From JAAUTT01 sp963846585 (GTDB lineage Bacteria; Bacteroidota; Bacteroidia; Bacteroidales; JAAUTT01): a stretch of DNA of 64,000 nt. Location: positions 396,821-460,820 of the forward strand of contig CAWJWO010000002.1 in the NCBI GenBank assembly GCA_963846585.1. Reading direction: 5' to 3'. The notes beneath the pieces are model-generated. The model did no database searches. It saw nothing but the letters and a program-made list of their open reading frames with translations, and was not told the origin of the DNA. How positions within the stretch are numbered: the first letter of the stretch is position 1; every line of letters starts with the position of its first letter. Positions 7,758 to 16,545 of this stretch are shown here, piece by piece. Both the position numbers and the translations under genes were made by a program.

Positions 7758-9653
7758 ATGAAATCATTTAACTATGTAGCTGGATTTATGATAATTTACT
7801 GCCTGATATTATCGGGATGTAAAAGAGAACAATTGGGAAATGCTACGCAAAATTCTCAGATTAACGGCGTTATTATTTCTAACAATCAGGCTGCCCTCAA
7901 TAACAGGGTAACAATTTCCAACAAAAGATTGCAGGTTAATACAAGTATCAATCAACCGGTTTCCGCAACCAGGATTAAATCACCTGCTTTTAACGTTGCC
8001 CCGAATTATGTATTTACTATAAGGGCACAGGTGGCACCCCCGATATATAATGGTGATACCCTGCAGGCAACTCATGTTAAGATTTTTGGAAACTATGCAT
8101 TTGTTACATATAATACTGCCGGTACGGTATACCTTGGAGGCCTTGAAATTTTTGATGTAAGCGATATATCTAACCCTAAAATAGTTTGGCAGGCAGTTTT
8201 TCCTCACACTGATATTAGTTCTGTTGATTATTATAATAACAAAGTATACCTGGCAGGAGCTACTGACTTGAATTATGCGCCAAAATATCTTAAAACACCA
8301 GCAATGCTTGAAGTTCTTTCACTTGACGCAAACTACAACATCACGAAAGTTGATACAACTATCGACCTTTCATCCTATGTTGGAACCGATGTTAAAGTTG
8401 CCGCTAATGGAATATATACTACAAGTGGTTCCAATGGATTCTTAAAAGTTTACAATTTTAATTATAAAATTCTTGATTCATTATCTTTGGATAATGCCAG
8501 GTCAATTGGTTTAAACAGTCAGTATGTTTATGTATTTCAAGGACAACCTGGAAGGTTAAATGTCTATAACCAATCAAACAATTCTTACGTTACCACATAC
8601 AATGTTGGTGGTGCCAATCAGGATGGGGCTGAATCAGATATCGGAGTTTCAGACAAATATATTTTCACGGCTTTGAATGAAGCAGGTGCAGAAATGTTAA
8701 ACCTGGACGGATCTGTAAAACAAAGTTTTGCCAAACCGCCGACTCCTGCAGGAGCAATTGCTAACGATTACGTTACTAACAGCGTTACAATAAATCAGGA
8801 CCTTGTTTTATTTGGAAATGGCGAAGCAGGCCTATATGTTGGCGGAATAATCGAAAGTAAAAATGATAGCGTTGCGATTATAGGAAGTATCGATTTTGGG
8901 CCAGGAATTTCTGCTAATTATGTTACTTCAAATGATAGCATTATTTTTGTCGCTACCGGTTTGGGTGGATTAAAAATTATTTCATTAAGCATAGATAATG
9001 GGCTTCCTCCGGTAATTATATCAACAAAGGTTTGTCCTACCCTTCTTGATTCATTAAATTCGATGTTTCCCGAAGGTGTAAATAATATGGTTATACATCC
9101 TATACTTTTCTCATCTTCAGTTACAAAGGAATTAGTATTGTCAAAACCTTCGAATGTTTATGTTACCTTTTTAACAGACGGGGCTCTGTGGAACAATACT
9201 TTAGGGTACTACACTTATAACCAGAATAATCCTCCAACCAGTGTTTCTTCCATTACACAAACGGTACTGTTTCCAAACGCTTCTTCCTTAGGTAACGGCG
9301 GAGGGCTTGTTACCGGCAATATGGTTCAGGTTGGAACGGGAGAATTTCCGGCTGGCACGGTAATTGGATTTTATTTGGTTTCCATGGGCTGGCAAAATGG
9401 GGTACTTGTGCCCGGAAGGTACACAAATTATACCGACACTAAACTAAATGTGAATAATAACCAGCAAAGTACCCTGTTTGTTGAACAGGGCTGCAATGAT
9501 ATTATAATGACATGGGAAGACACTTCTCAAAGTGATACATATTATATAACTGACGATGACTTTAACGATCTCATGTTTATCATTTCTGATAATGAGAATC
9601 CCGCCAGCGTCCCAAGTACATCCTTTAACCTGTCAAATGTCCCTAAATTGTAA
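7758..9653 (+). CDS. Lipoprotein with LVIVD-type repeats and C-terminal DUF4114
   Basis: The start at 7758 gives a normal lipoprotein signal ending LILSGC about 24 residues in; a start at 7734 adds eight unlikely residues. The middle has repeated strands of the LVIVD beta-propeller type (LEIFDVSDISNPKIVWQ). The last 200 residues contain a DUF4114-like region with the acidic signature YYITDDDFNDLMFII, probably calcium-binding. It should be lipid-anchored outside the inner membrane. Substrate or partner is unknown. It stands alone, convergent with the histidine kinase. Confidence 0.75.
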   Translation: MKSFNYVAGFMIIYCLILSGCKREQLGNATQNSQINGVIISNNQAALNNRVTISNKRLQVNTSINQPVSATRIKSPAFNVAPNYVFTIRAQVAPPIYNGDTLQATHVKIFGNYAFVTYNTAGTVYLGGLEIFDVSDISNPKIVWQAVFPHTDISSVDYYNNKVYLAGATDLNYAPKYLKTPAMLEVLSLDANYNITKVDTTIDLSSYVGTDVKVAANGIYTTSGSNGFLKVYNFNYKILDSLSLDNARSIGLNSQYVYVFQGQPGRLNVYNQSNNSYVTTYNVGGANQDGAESDIGVSDKYIFTALNEAGAEMLNLDGSVKQSFAKPPTPAGAIANDYVTNSVTINQDLVLFGNGEAGLYVGGIIESKNDSVAIIGSIDFGPGISANYVTSNDSIIFVATGLGGLKIISLSIDNGLPPVIISTKVCPTLLDSLNSMFPEGVNNMVIHPILFSSSVTKELVLSKPSNVYVTFLTDGALWNNTLGYYTYNQNNPPTSVSSITQTVLFPNASSLGNGGGLVTGNMVQVGTGEFPAGTVIGFYLVSMGWQNGVLVPGRYTNYTDTKLNVNNNQQSTLFVEQGCNDIIMTWEDTSQSDTYYITDDDFNDLMFIISDNENPASVPSTSFNLSNVPKL

Positions 9654-9709
9654 TATTTCACAGTAAATATTTATACATACATTTGTATATCACTGAAATA
9701 TTTCTTTTA

Positions 9710-9830
9710 GGCAACTTTAAAAACTTTCAAATTTGAGGCGGGCAAAAATTTTAAACCGCAGTTTACTCAAGATAAATGAGGATTTAAAATTTGAAGCCCA
9801 ACAAAAAAGTTGGAAGTTTTTAGAGATGCC
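9710..9830. repeat. 121-bp palindromic element overlapping the histidine kinase stop codon
   Basis: A long imperfect inverted repeat runs from GGCAACTTTAAAAACTT to the complementary AAGTTTTTAGAGATGCC. Read on the minus strand its loop is TCATTTATCTTGAGTAAACT, nearly the loop of two other palindromes at 16289 and 32892. Its right end supplies the last codons (GGG CAT CTC TAA) of the leftward-read kinase gene. It may act as a 3-prime-end stabiliser or terminator for both convergent genes. Confidence 0.75.
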
Positions 9831-12735
9831 CTACTTTTCTTTCAATTAACCTGTCAACCTTAGCAAATAACTCCTCAAATTTTATAGGTTTAGAAATGTA
9901 ATCATCAAATCCAAGATCAATACAACGCTTTTTTTCTTCCATCATAGCATATGCTGTTTGTGCAATAACCGGAATATCAGGATTAGATTTTTTAATGATG
10001 GACAAAGCTTCATAACCATCCATAACAGGCATTTGAATATCCATTAGTATAATATCGATATCTTTAATTTCCTTAATCTTATCAACAGCTTCCTTTCCGT
10101 TTACAGCCCTTATTATCTTAGCATTTGTGTTTTTTAATGAAATCTGAAGTACCCGAAAATTTAAATCCTCATCTTCAACAATTAATATAGTTTTATCCTG
10201 CCAGTTATAATGTTCGCGGTACGATGTTTCCATTAATTTTTCTATTTTTTGATTAAGGTCCAATTGCCGGCGTGGTAATTCCAGGTTAAAAACAGATCCA
10301 ATACCTTCAATAGATTCAACAGTTAAGTTACCATGCAAAAGAGCAGCTAAATTATGTGATATAGCTAATCCTAATCCGGTACCGCTTAAATTCCTGCCTG
10401 CCAGTTCAACTTTTCCAAATCTTTTAAAAATATGTGAAAGCTTATCATTAGGAATTCCAACACCTGAATCTTTTACGTAAAAAATAATCATTTCGTTATC
10501 AATTCTGTATCCAAATTCAATAGTACCTGAATCAGTAAATTTTAATGCATTGTCCAGAAGATTGGTTAATATTTGTCTAAGCCTGTAGGCATCTGTAAAT
10601 AGATTAATATTTTTATTGCGGTCAGGAATATTTAGCTTTAATTCTACTTCTACCTTTGAAAGATGTTTTATATGCCTGTCAAAATATATAAACAGCTCAT
10701 CCAGGATTGAATCAATGGCACACAGAGATTCATGTATCTGTAATTGGTGGGCCTCTATTTTTGATATGTCGATAATATCATTTATTAGAGTTAAAAGAGT
10801 TTCTCCACTCGATTGAATATAATTTAAATATTCTTCATGTTCTTCATCTTTTATATTACTATTCTTCAAAAATTTAGAAAATGAAATAATAGCATTCATC
10901 GGAGTCCTGATTTCATGTGACATATTAGAAAGAAAGGCAGTCTTTAATCTGTCTGATTCTTCAGCAATTTTTCGGTCTGAGATTTCTTTCTGCAGTTGTT
11001 CTGTACGTTCCCTGATTATTTCTTCCAAATGATTCCTGTAAAGTTCCAATTCTTCTTCATTCCTTTTTTTCAATGATACGTCCCTTGCAATAATCATGAC
11101 AGCAGGCCGGTTCTCGAATTCTATCGTACCAACACTCATTGATATTGGAATAAAGCTTCCGTTTTTATGAATAAAATTTGTCTCATAAAACCAAGGTACT
11201 TCCTCTCCATTAATACGTTTTCTGTTATATTCCTCCAATCTTAATTTTTCTTCCTTAGTTACCAAACCTTCCAGGCTCCTGCCTGTATATTCTTCGGGAT
11301 CAAATCCTAACACCTGTTTTATTCTCGAATTAACAAATTTAATGATCCCATCCTGGTAAACTCCGATAATATCATTAGCCAGTGTTATTAAGTTCCTGTA
11401 TATGTTTTCGCTTTCTTTTAATTGTTGGGCATGCTGTGTCTTCTCACGGATTATTTCCTTGAAATCAAGATATAAAATATGCAGCGAAGCATAGATTTCA
11501 CTGTATGGGCCTGAAGATTTCTCAAATATAAGGTCTTCTGAAAACGACTCATCCCATGTCATGCGTCCTGTAATTTCCAGAATATTATTTATATGTTCCA
11601 TTTGATTTTTCTTAAGCCGCTCAATTTCCAGTTGTTGACTTCGAATTAAACTAGCCATTTCAGAGGGGTCTTTAGGAATGAGATTTAATTGAGAAGTTTC
11701 TTTTACTTTTTGTGTCAATGATTTATTATCAATTTGGCCTGCTTTGTGATCTAAGACACGTTTAATTGAATCTTCCAAAGAAGCTGACAATTCCCAATGC
11801 GATAAATTTTCATTGTTAAGGATCTGTAATATTTTTAATAGCAAATGCATTACCGGAGATGGTATCATCATAACCATCTGAATTTTTTTCTCATGATATA
11901 TCTTTCCATAATTTGCTACCATTTTACGTGCAGAAACCGTGATCCCTTTAAGCTTAGATATATCTAAAATGGTGTAAAATTTAATTAATGCCAGATTATA
12001 TTGCATTTCTTCTATTATTGAATCAAGAATGTGATAGGTATTTTCTAAATACAGGACCCTGGCGTAACCCTCACATTCCAAATAAATTATATTACCTTCA
12101 ATAATGCTTCCTTTAACTGAAAAATTATTATCTGCAGAGGAATATATCCATTTTTCATTTCTTATAATTTTTAGTTTGGCCTTTGCAACTTGTAAATATT
12201 CTGATTTTTCTTTCCATTTTTCCATAAAATTTGGAAAAGGTTCTGAAATTCCGGCCATTAATAAACCGTTTATTTTATTCTTCAATGTTTTATGGTATAC
12301 CCTGTCAAGATTTTCTATTGCTTCTGCTTGACTAAAATAATAGTAATACTTTACCCAAGGCATTAACTTGCTGTAAATCTTACTGAAATTTTTTACAACA
12401 GGACTTACCCCGACAATTGAAATGCTACTAATAACTCCAATAGCAGCAATTTTAGAAAACATAAGGCTTCGTGTAATTAAAGATAATCCGGTTAACATGG
12501 ATACATCCCAGATAAGATGATACTTTTCATTAGGAAATATCTCCTTTAACCTATCCCTGGCCTTTTCACCATGCTGCAATTGTTTGCTGAAAGATTTCTC
12601 ATCTAAATAACCTGAAGATTTTAACAGAAAAACTCCTTGTCCCAGGTACAAGAAACTAAAGGAACATTTGCCTTCGCCCGGTAAATATGTAAGGTCATCT
12701 GTATTAATTATATCATCCTTAATTTCTATATCCAA
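9820..12735 (-). CDS. Hybrid sensor histidine kinase with a duplicated N-terminal domain
   Basis: A 971-residue soluble hybrid kinase with no transmembrane segment. In order: two related domains at about 33-148 and 214-332 (each with a YLE/YLD-type strand, then an LIWDVSMLTGLS or TILDISKLKGIT strand, STAS-like in feel), a coiled segment, PAS (445-555), HisKA with His607 in SNMSHEIRTPMN, HATPase (NALKF, KDSGVGIP, GTGLGLAI) and a receiver domain with Asp899 in ILMDIQMPVMDG. It would autophosphorylate and pass phosphate to its own receiver. No separate output regulator is adjacent. The duplicated input domain is unrecognised. Confidence 0.9.
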   Translation of the reverse strand: MDIEIKDDIINTDDLTYLPGEGKCSFSFLYLGQGVFLLKSSGYLDEKSFSKQLQHGEKARDRLKEIFPNEKYHLIWDVSMLTGLSLITRSLMFSKIAAIGVISSISIVGVSPVVKNFSKIYSKLMPWVKYYYYFSQAEAIENLDRVYHKTLKNKINGLLMAGISEPFPNFMEKWKEKSEYLQVAKAKLKIIRNEKWIYSSADNNFSVKGSIIEGNIIYLECEGYARVLYLENTYHILDSIIEEMQYNLALIKFYTILDISKLKGITVSARKMVANYGKIYHEKKIQMVMMIPSPVMHLLLKILQILNNENLSHWELSASLEDSIKRVLDHKAGQIDNKSLTQKVKETSQLNLIPKDPSEMASLIRSQQLEIERLKKNQMEHINNILEITGRMTWDESFSEDLIFEKSSGPYSEIYASLHILYLDFKEIIREKTQHAQQLKESENIYRNLITLANDIIGVYQDGIIKFVNSRIKQVLGFDPEEYTGRSLEGLVTKEEKLRLEEYNRKRINGEEVPWFYETNFIHKNGSFIPISMSVGTIEFENRPAVMIIARDVSLKKRNEEELELYRNHLEEIIRERTEQLQKEISDRKIAEESDRLKTAFLSNMSHEIRTPMNAIISFSKFLKNSNIKDEEHEEYLNYIQSSGETLLTLINDIIDISKIEAHQLQIHESLCAIDSILDELFIYFDRHIKHLSKVEVELKLNIPDRNKNINLFTDAYRLRQILTNLLDNALKFTDSGTIEFGYRIDNEMIIFYVKDSGVGIPNDKLSHIFKRFGKVELAGRNLSGTGLGLAISHNLAALLHGNLTVESIEGIGSVFNLELPRRQLDLNQKIEKLMETSYREHYNWQDKTILIVEDEDLNFRVLQISLKNTNAKIIRAVNGKEAVDKIKEIKDIDIILMDIQMPVMDGYEALSIIKKSNPDIPVIAQTAYAMMEEKKRCIDLGFDDYISKPIKFEELFAKVDRLIERKVGHL

Positions 12736-12810
12736 TGATTATTTATATTTAAATTAGTAAACGTATAAGTCAGTGTTAATGCTATATTTTTTTGATCAAC
12801 TGCTTAAATT

Positions 12811-14862
12811 TTATGATTTATGATATTCCTCCAGATACCGTTCAACCTGCAATACCAAATTATCTGGCGTAAATCCAAGTTTTTCATCAAGTACCGCATA
12901 AGGTGCAGAAAAACCAAAACTCTCCATCCCAAAAACTTTCCCTGATGAACCTGTAAGTCCCTTTAAAGTAATTGGCAATCCTGCCGTTAAACCAAATATT
13001 GGAATATTATCGGGTATTACTTCTTTTTGATATGCTAAAGGCTGATTTCGGAATAATCCTTCAGAAATAGCAGAAACAACACGGACATTTATACCTTTAT
13101 CCGATAATTTTCCGGCACAGTCATAACAAGTAGAAACTTCAGAACCGTTAGATACCAAAATAATATCCGGTTTACCAATTGTTTCTTTCACTATATAAGC
13201 CCCTTTTTGAGCATCAATGGCATCCTTGTATCTTGTAGAACCTTTTAATGCCGGCACATCCTTAATATTTTGACGTGAAAAAATAAGCCCTGTCGGCGTC
13301 CCTGTATTTTCCAGCGCCATTTTCCATGCAATGGTAGTTTCAATTGCATCTGCAGGCCTTAAAACTAATAAACTATTTTCCCCGTGATGATTTTTAAGGT
13401 TTTCCAACAGACGAATCTGTGCTTCCTGTTCTACAGGCTGATGGGTTGGTCCGTCTTCTCCAACCCTGAAGGCATCATGTGTCCATATAAATTTTACAGG
13501 GAGTTCCATAAGAGCGGAAAGCCTTATGGCAGGCTTCATATAATCTGAAAATACAAAAAATGTGGCGCAGGCTGCTATAACCCCTCCGTGCAATACCATC
13601 CCGTTTGTAATAGCTGCCATAGTTAATTCGCTTACACCAGCCTGAAGAAATGAGCCTGAAAAATCACCTTTACGAAATGCCCTGGTATTTTTAAGAAACC
13701 CGTCCGTTTTGTCGCTGTTGGACAAATCGGCCGATGAAACAATCATATTACCCACATGCTGTGCATAATAACTTAATACATTGGCGGAAGCAACACGTGT
13801 TGAAACATTTTCTTTTTGAATTATTGCTGTATAATCTATTTTGGTAATCTTTCCTGAAAGATAAATCTTTAATTTGGCCGAAAGCTCATGGTTTGCTTTT
13901 TCCCATTCACTTATTTGTTTCTTCTTTTCAGCCGCAGCTATAATTTTATTTTCTTTTACTTTTTTATAATATTCGAAAACTTCTGGAAAAATCTGAAATG
14001 GATCATCAGGATCTCCTCCCAGGTTCAATATCGTTTTTTTAAAGGACGCTCCTGATTCACTAAGTGGCATGCCATGAGTAGAACATTTTCCCTCGAAATT
14101 GTTGCCGTTATCATCCACAGCCCCCTTACCCATAATTGTATTCCCGATAATTAAGGTGGGCTTGCCCTTAGATAAATTTGCTTTAACTAAGGCTTCACGA
14201 ATTGCCGTTGCATCGTTTCCATTTACAGTTAAAACTTCCCATCCCCAGGATTTATATTTCATGGAAGTATCTTCAGTTGTTACCTCCCATGTTTCGGTAG
14301 AAAGCTGGACATTGTTAGAATCGAAGAACATAATAAGGTTATCCAGGCCAAGTGTTCCTGCAATACGTCCGGCTCCCTGGGAAATTTCTTCCTGAATGCC
14401 TCCGTCAGAGATGTAAGTATAAATCTTATGGCCTATCCAGTCCCCAAACCTTGCTGCAAGAAACTTAGCTGAAATGGCAGCACCTACAGCCATAGTATGT
14501 CCTTGTCCCAATGGCCCTGAAGTGTTTTCAATTCCTCTGTTTAAGTTTTTTTCGGGATGTCCCGGAGTAGGGCTTCCCCACTGACGGAATTTTTTCAAAT
14601 CATCTATGTCAAAATTACCAAAAAGAGCTAACTGAGAATATAACAAAGCTGACATATGCCCGGGATCAAGGAAAAAACGGTCCCTGAATGGCCAGGCCAT
14701 ATCAGAAGGGTCAAATTTTAAAAATTCGCTGTAAAGAATATTCATAAAATCGGCCCCTCCCATTGCACCACCGGGATGACCGCATCTGGCCATTTCAACT
14801 GCAGCAGCTGATAAAATCCGGATATTGTCAGCTGCGAGATTTACTATTATATTATCTGCCAT
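12811..14862 (-). CDS. tkt: Transketolase
   Basis: A full-length 683-residue thiamine-diphosphate enzyme of the non-oxidative pentose phosphate pathway, moving two-carbon units between sugar phosphates. Visible: GPLGQGHTMAVGAAISAK, the ThDP/metal motif ISDGGIQEEISQGAGRIAG with FFDSNN, the pyrimidine domain with WTHDAFRVGEDGPTHQPVEQ and a C-terminal domain. It is single in its direction. The 321 bp between it and ychF holds mostly repeats. Confidence 0.95.
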   Translation of the reverse strand: MADNIIVNLAADNIRILSAAAVEMARCGHPGGAMGGADFMNILYSEFLKFDPSDMAWPFRDRFFLDPGHMSALLYSQLALFGNFDIDDLKKFRQWGSPTPGHPEKNLNRGIENTSGPLGQGHTMAVGAAISAKFLAARFGDWIGHKIYTYISDGGIQEEISQGAGRIAGTLGLDNLIMFFDSNNVQLSTETWEVTTEDTSMKYKSWGWEVLTVNGNDATAIREALVKANLSKGKPTLIIGNTIMGKGAVDDNGNNFEGKCSTHGMPLSESGASFKKTILNLGGDPDDPFQIFPEVFEYYKKVKENKIIAAAEKKKQISEWEKANHELSAKLKIYLSGKITKIDYTAIIQKENVSTRVASANVLSYYAQHVGNMIVSSADLSNSDKTDGFLKNTRAFRKGDFSGSFLQAGVSELTMAAITNGMVLHGGVIAACATFFVFSDYMKPAIRLSALMELPVKFIWTHDAFRVGEDGPTHQPVEQEAQIRLLENLKNHHGENSLLVLRPADAIETTIAWKMALENTGTPTGLIFSRQNIKDVPALKGSTRYKDAIDAQKGAYIVKETIGKPDIILVSNGSEVSTCYDCAGKLSDKGINVRVVSAISEGLFRNQPLAYQKEVIPDNIPIFGLTAGLPITLKGLTGSSGKVFGMESFGFSAPYAVLDEKLGFTPDNLVLQVERYLEEYHKS

Positions 14863-14884
14863 TTCTAAATGATATAAATTATTT

Positions 14885-15075
14885 ATTAACAGAGCCAGGA
14901 GCCAAGACTTTTTGATTTTAGATTCCAGATTCTAAATTTTAGATTTAAGATTTTATTAGTCTTACTAAATCTCAATTCTTAAATCTCAATTCTTATTCTT
15001 AAATCTTTTGCCTTCTGTCTTCTGTCTTCTGTCTTCCCGTGTCTTGGTTCCTGGATCTTGGTTCTTGGTTCTTTT
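14885..15075. repeat. Composite low-complexity intergenic repeats
   Basis: Between tkt and ychF lie three repeat families in succession: GAGCCAGGAGCCAAGACTT, then TTTTAGATTTAAGATTTTA/AAATCTCAATTCTTAAATC, then CTTCTGTCTTCTGTCTTCTG and TTGGTTCCTGGATCTTGG. The same families recur at 4320, 22171-22435, 25140, 29953 and 32366. Small open frames here are only translations of the repeats. Confidence 0.75.
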
Positions 15076-15147
15076 TTCTATTTTTTTCGTAAAGATATAA
15101 ATATTCAAGAATTGATGTTCCAAATATAATAATAGGGTTATTTCCTG

Positions 15148-15155
15148 TAACTTTG
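15148..15155 (+). promoter_or_regulatory. Possible -7 box of ychF
   Basis: TAACTTTG matches TAnnTTTG and lies 28 bp before the ATG at 15184. No clear -33 partner was found. Confidence 0.4.
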
Positions 15156-15183
15156 CAATGAAAATAAATTTCAGAATAAAGAT

Positions 15184-16287
15184 ATGGGGCTGCAATGTGG
15201 AATAGTAGGATTACCGAATGTTGGGAAATCAACATTATTTAATTGTTTATCTAATGCCAAGGCTCAGGCTGCAAATTTTCCGTTTTGTACCATTGAGCCA
15301 AACTTAGGAGTTATTACCGTGCCGGATGACAGGTTAATTAAGTTGGCAGATATTGATAAACCGCAACGTATTATTCCTGCAAACGTTGAAATTGTTGATA
15401 TTGCCGGATTGGTAAAAGGTGCCAGCAAAGGTGAAGGTTTAGGCAATAAATTCCTGGCAAATATCCGTGAAACCGATGCAATTATTCATGTTCTCCGTTG
15501 TTTTGACGATGATAATGTAATTCATGTCGATGGGTCAGTTGATCCGGTGCGTGACAAAGAAATTATAGATATTGAATTGCAGTTAAAAGACCTTGAAACT
15601 ATCGAAAGCCGAATAGGGAAAGTTCAGAAACAGGCTCTTGCCGGGGGGGATAAATCTGCCAGACGATTGCTTGAAATCCTTATTCACTATAAAACAGTAT
15701 TAGAACAAGGTAAACCAGCCCGTAATATTTTATTGGACAATAAAGAAGACCAGAGATTGGCACATGATCTTTTCCTTCTTACTGACAAGCCTGTCCTGTA
15801 TGTTTGTAATGTTGATGAAAAAAGTGCAGTGAAAGGCAATAAATATGTTAATGCTGTAAGTAAAGCTATCCAGACCGAACAGGCTGAATTATTGATTGTT
15901 GCAGCTAAAACAGAATCGGAAATTGCTGAATTTGAAACTTACGCCGAACGTCAGATGTTCATTGAAGAAATGGGATTAAAGGAATCGGGAGTGGTCAGGC
16001 TTATCAAAGCAGCATATAACCTTTTGAAACTTCAAACTTATTTTACTACCGGGCCGGACGAAACCCGGGCATGGACATTCATTCAGGGTATAAAAGCTCC
16101 CCAGGCAGCCGGAATAATCCATACGGATTTCGAAAAAGGTTTTATAAGGGCAGAAGTAATTAAATTCGAAAATTATGTTGGGTTGGGATCTGAATCAGCC
16201 TGCCGCGATGCAGGCAAAATTTTAATCGAAGGCAGGGATTATGTTGTGCAGGATGGGGATATTATGCATTTCCGGTTTAATGTATAA
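15184..16287 (+). CDS. ychF: Redox-regulated P-loop ATPase YchF (OLA1 family)
   Basis: A 367-residue Obg-related protein that prefers ATP. Seen: the Walker A GLPNVGKS at residues 9-16, NFPFCTIEPNLG, the switch region DIAGLVKGASKGEGLGNKFL, an NVDE motif in place of the NKxD that gives GTP specificity, and a C-terminal TGS domain ending DGDIMHFRFNV. YchF binds ribosomes and is linked to stress and redox responses. It is followed 1 bp after its stop by a palindromic element. Confidence 0.95.
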   Translation: MGLQCGIVGLPNVGKSTLFNCLSNAKAQAANFPFCTIEPNLGVITVPDDRLIKLADIDKPQRIIPANVEIVDIAGLVKGASKGEGLGNKFLANIRETDAIIHVLRCFDDDNVIHVDGSVDPVRDKEIIDIELQLKDLETIESRIGKVQKQALAGGDKSARRLLEILIHYKTVLEQGKPARNILLDNKEDQRLAHDLFLLTDKPVLYVCNVDEKSAVKGNKYVNAVSKAIQTEQAELLIVAAKTESEIAEFETYAERQMFIEEMGLKESGVVRLIKAAYNLLKLQTYFTTGPDETRAWTFIQGIKAPQAAGIIHTDFEKGFIRAEVIKFENYVGLGSESACRDAGKILIEGRDYVVQDGDIMHFRFNV

Positions 16288-16288
16288 A

Positions 16289-16410
16289 TTGTCTGTAAGA
16301 AAACGCCAACTTCTGCGTTACGCTTGTCAGAAAAATGCTCATTTACTGTAAGTAAACTCCGCTTTTTCTGACTTCGCAAGCCTTGAATTTGGCGTTTTCT
16401 TATCAGACAA
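16289..16410. repeat. 122-bp palindromic element directly after ychF
   Basis: Outer arms TTGTCTG...CAGACAA and GAAAACGCCAA...TTGGCGTTTTC enclose an inner stem GTCAGAAAAA...TTTTTCTGAC and a loop TCATTTACTGTAAGTAAACT. A second copy at 32892-33010 keeps the outer arms and loop but has a different inner stem with compensating changes. It starts 1 bp after the ychF stop and may serve as a terminator or an mRNA 3-prime stabiliser. Confidence 0.85.
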
Positions 16411-16457
16411 TATTAAACTTATAGGTTAAAGCCTTTTGGCAATAGACATTGAACTTT

Positions 16458-16510
16458 ATTTTTTATCTTTTACCTTTAATCTTTTACCTTTTACCTTTTA
16501 TCTTTTAACT
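16458..16510. repeat. TTTTATCTTTTACC repeats
   Basis: Five or so degenerate copies of TTTTACCTTTTA/TTTAATCTTTTACC precede the carboxypeptidase gene. Read on the other strand it is the AAAGATTAAAAGATAAAAG family seen at 4354. Confidence 0.6.
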
Positions 16511-16545
16511 TAAAGCGCTGACTTAAACTTAAATTATTCGGCACA

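Noticed and set aside
14986..15235. Two overlapping minus-strand reading frames of about 70-78 codons
   Set aside because: They translate the CTTCTGTCTTCTG and TTGGTTCTTGG repeats and overlap the start of ychF; the proteins are low-complexity (KKNQEPRSRNQD).
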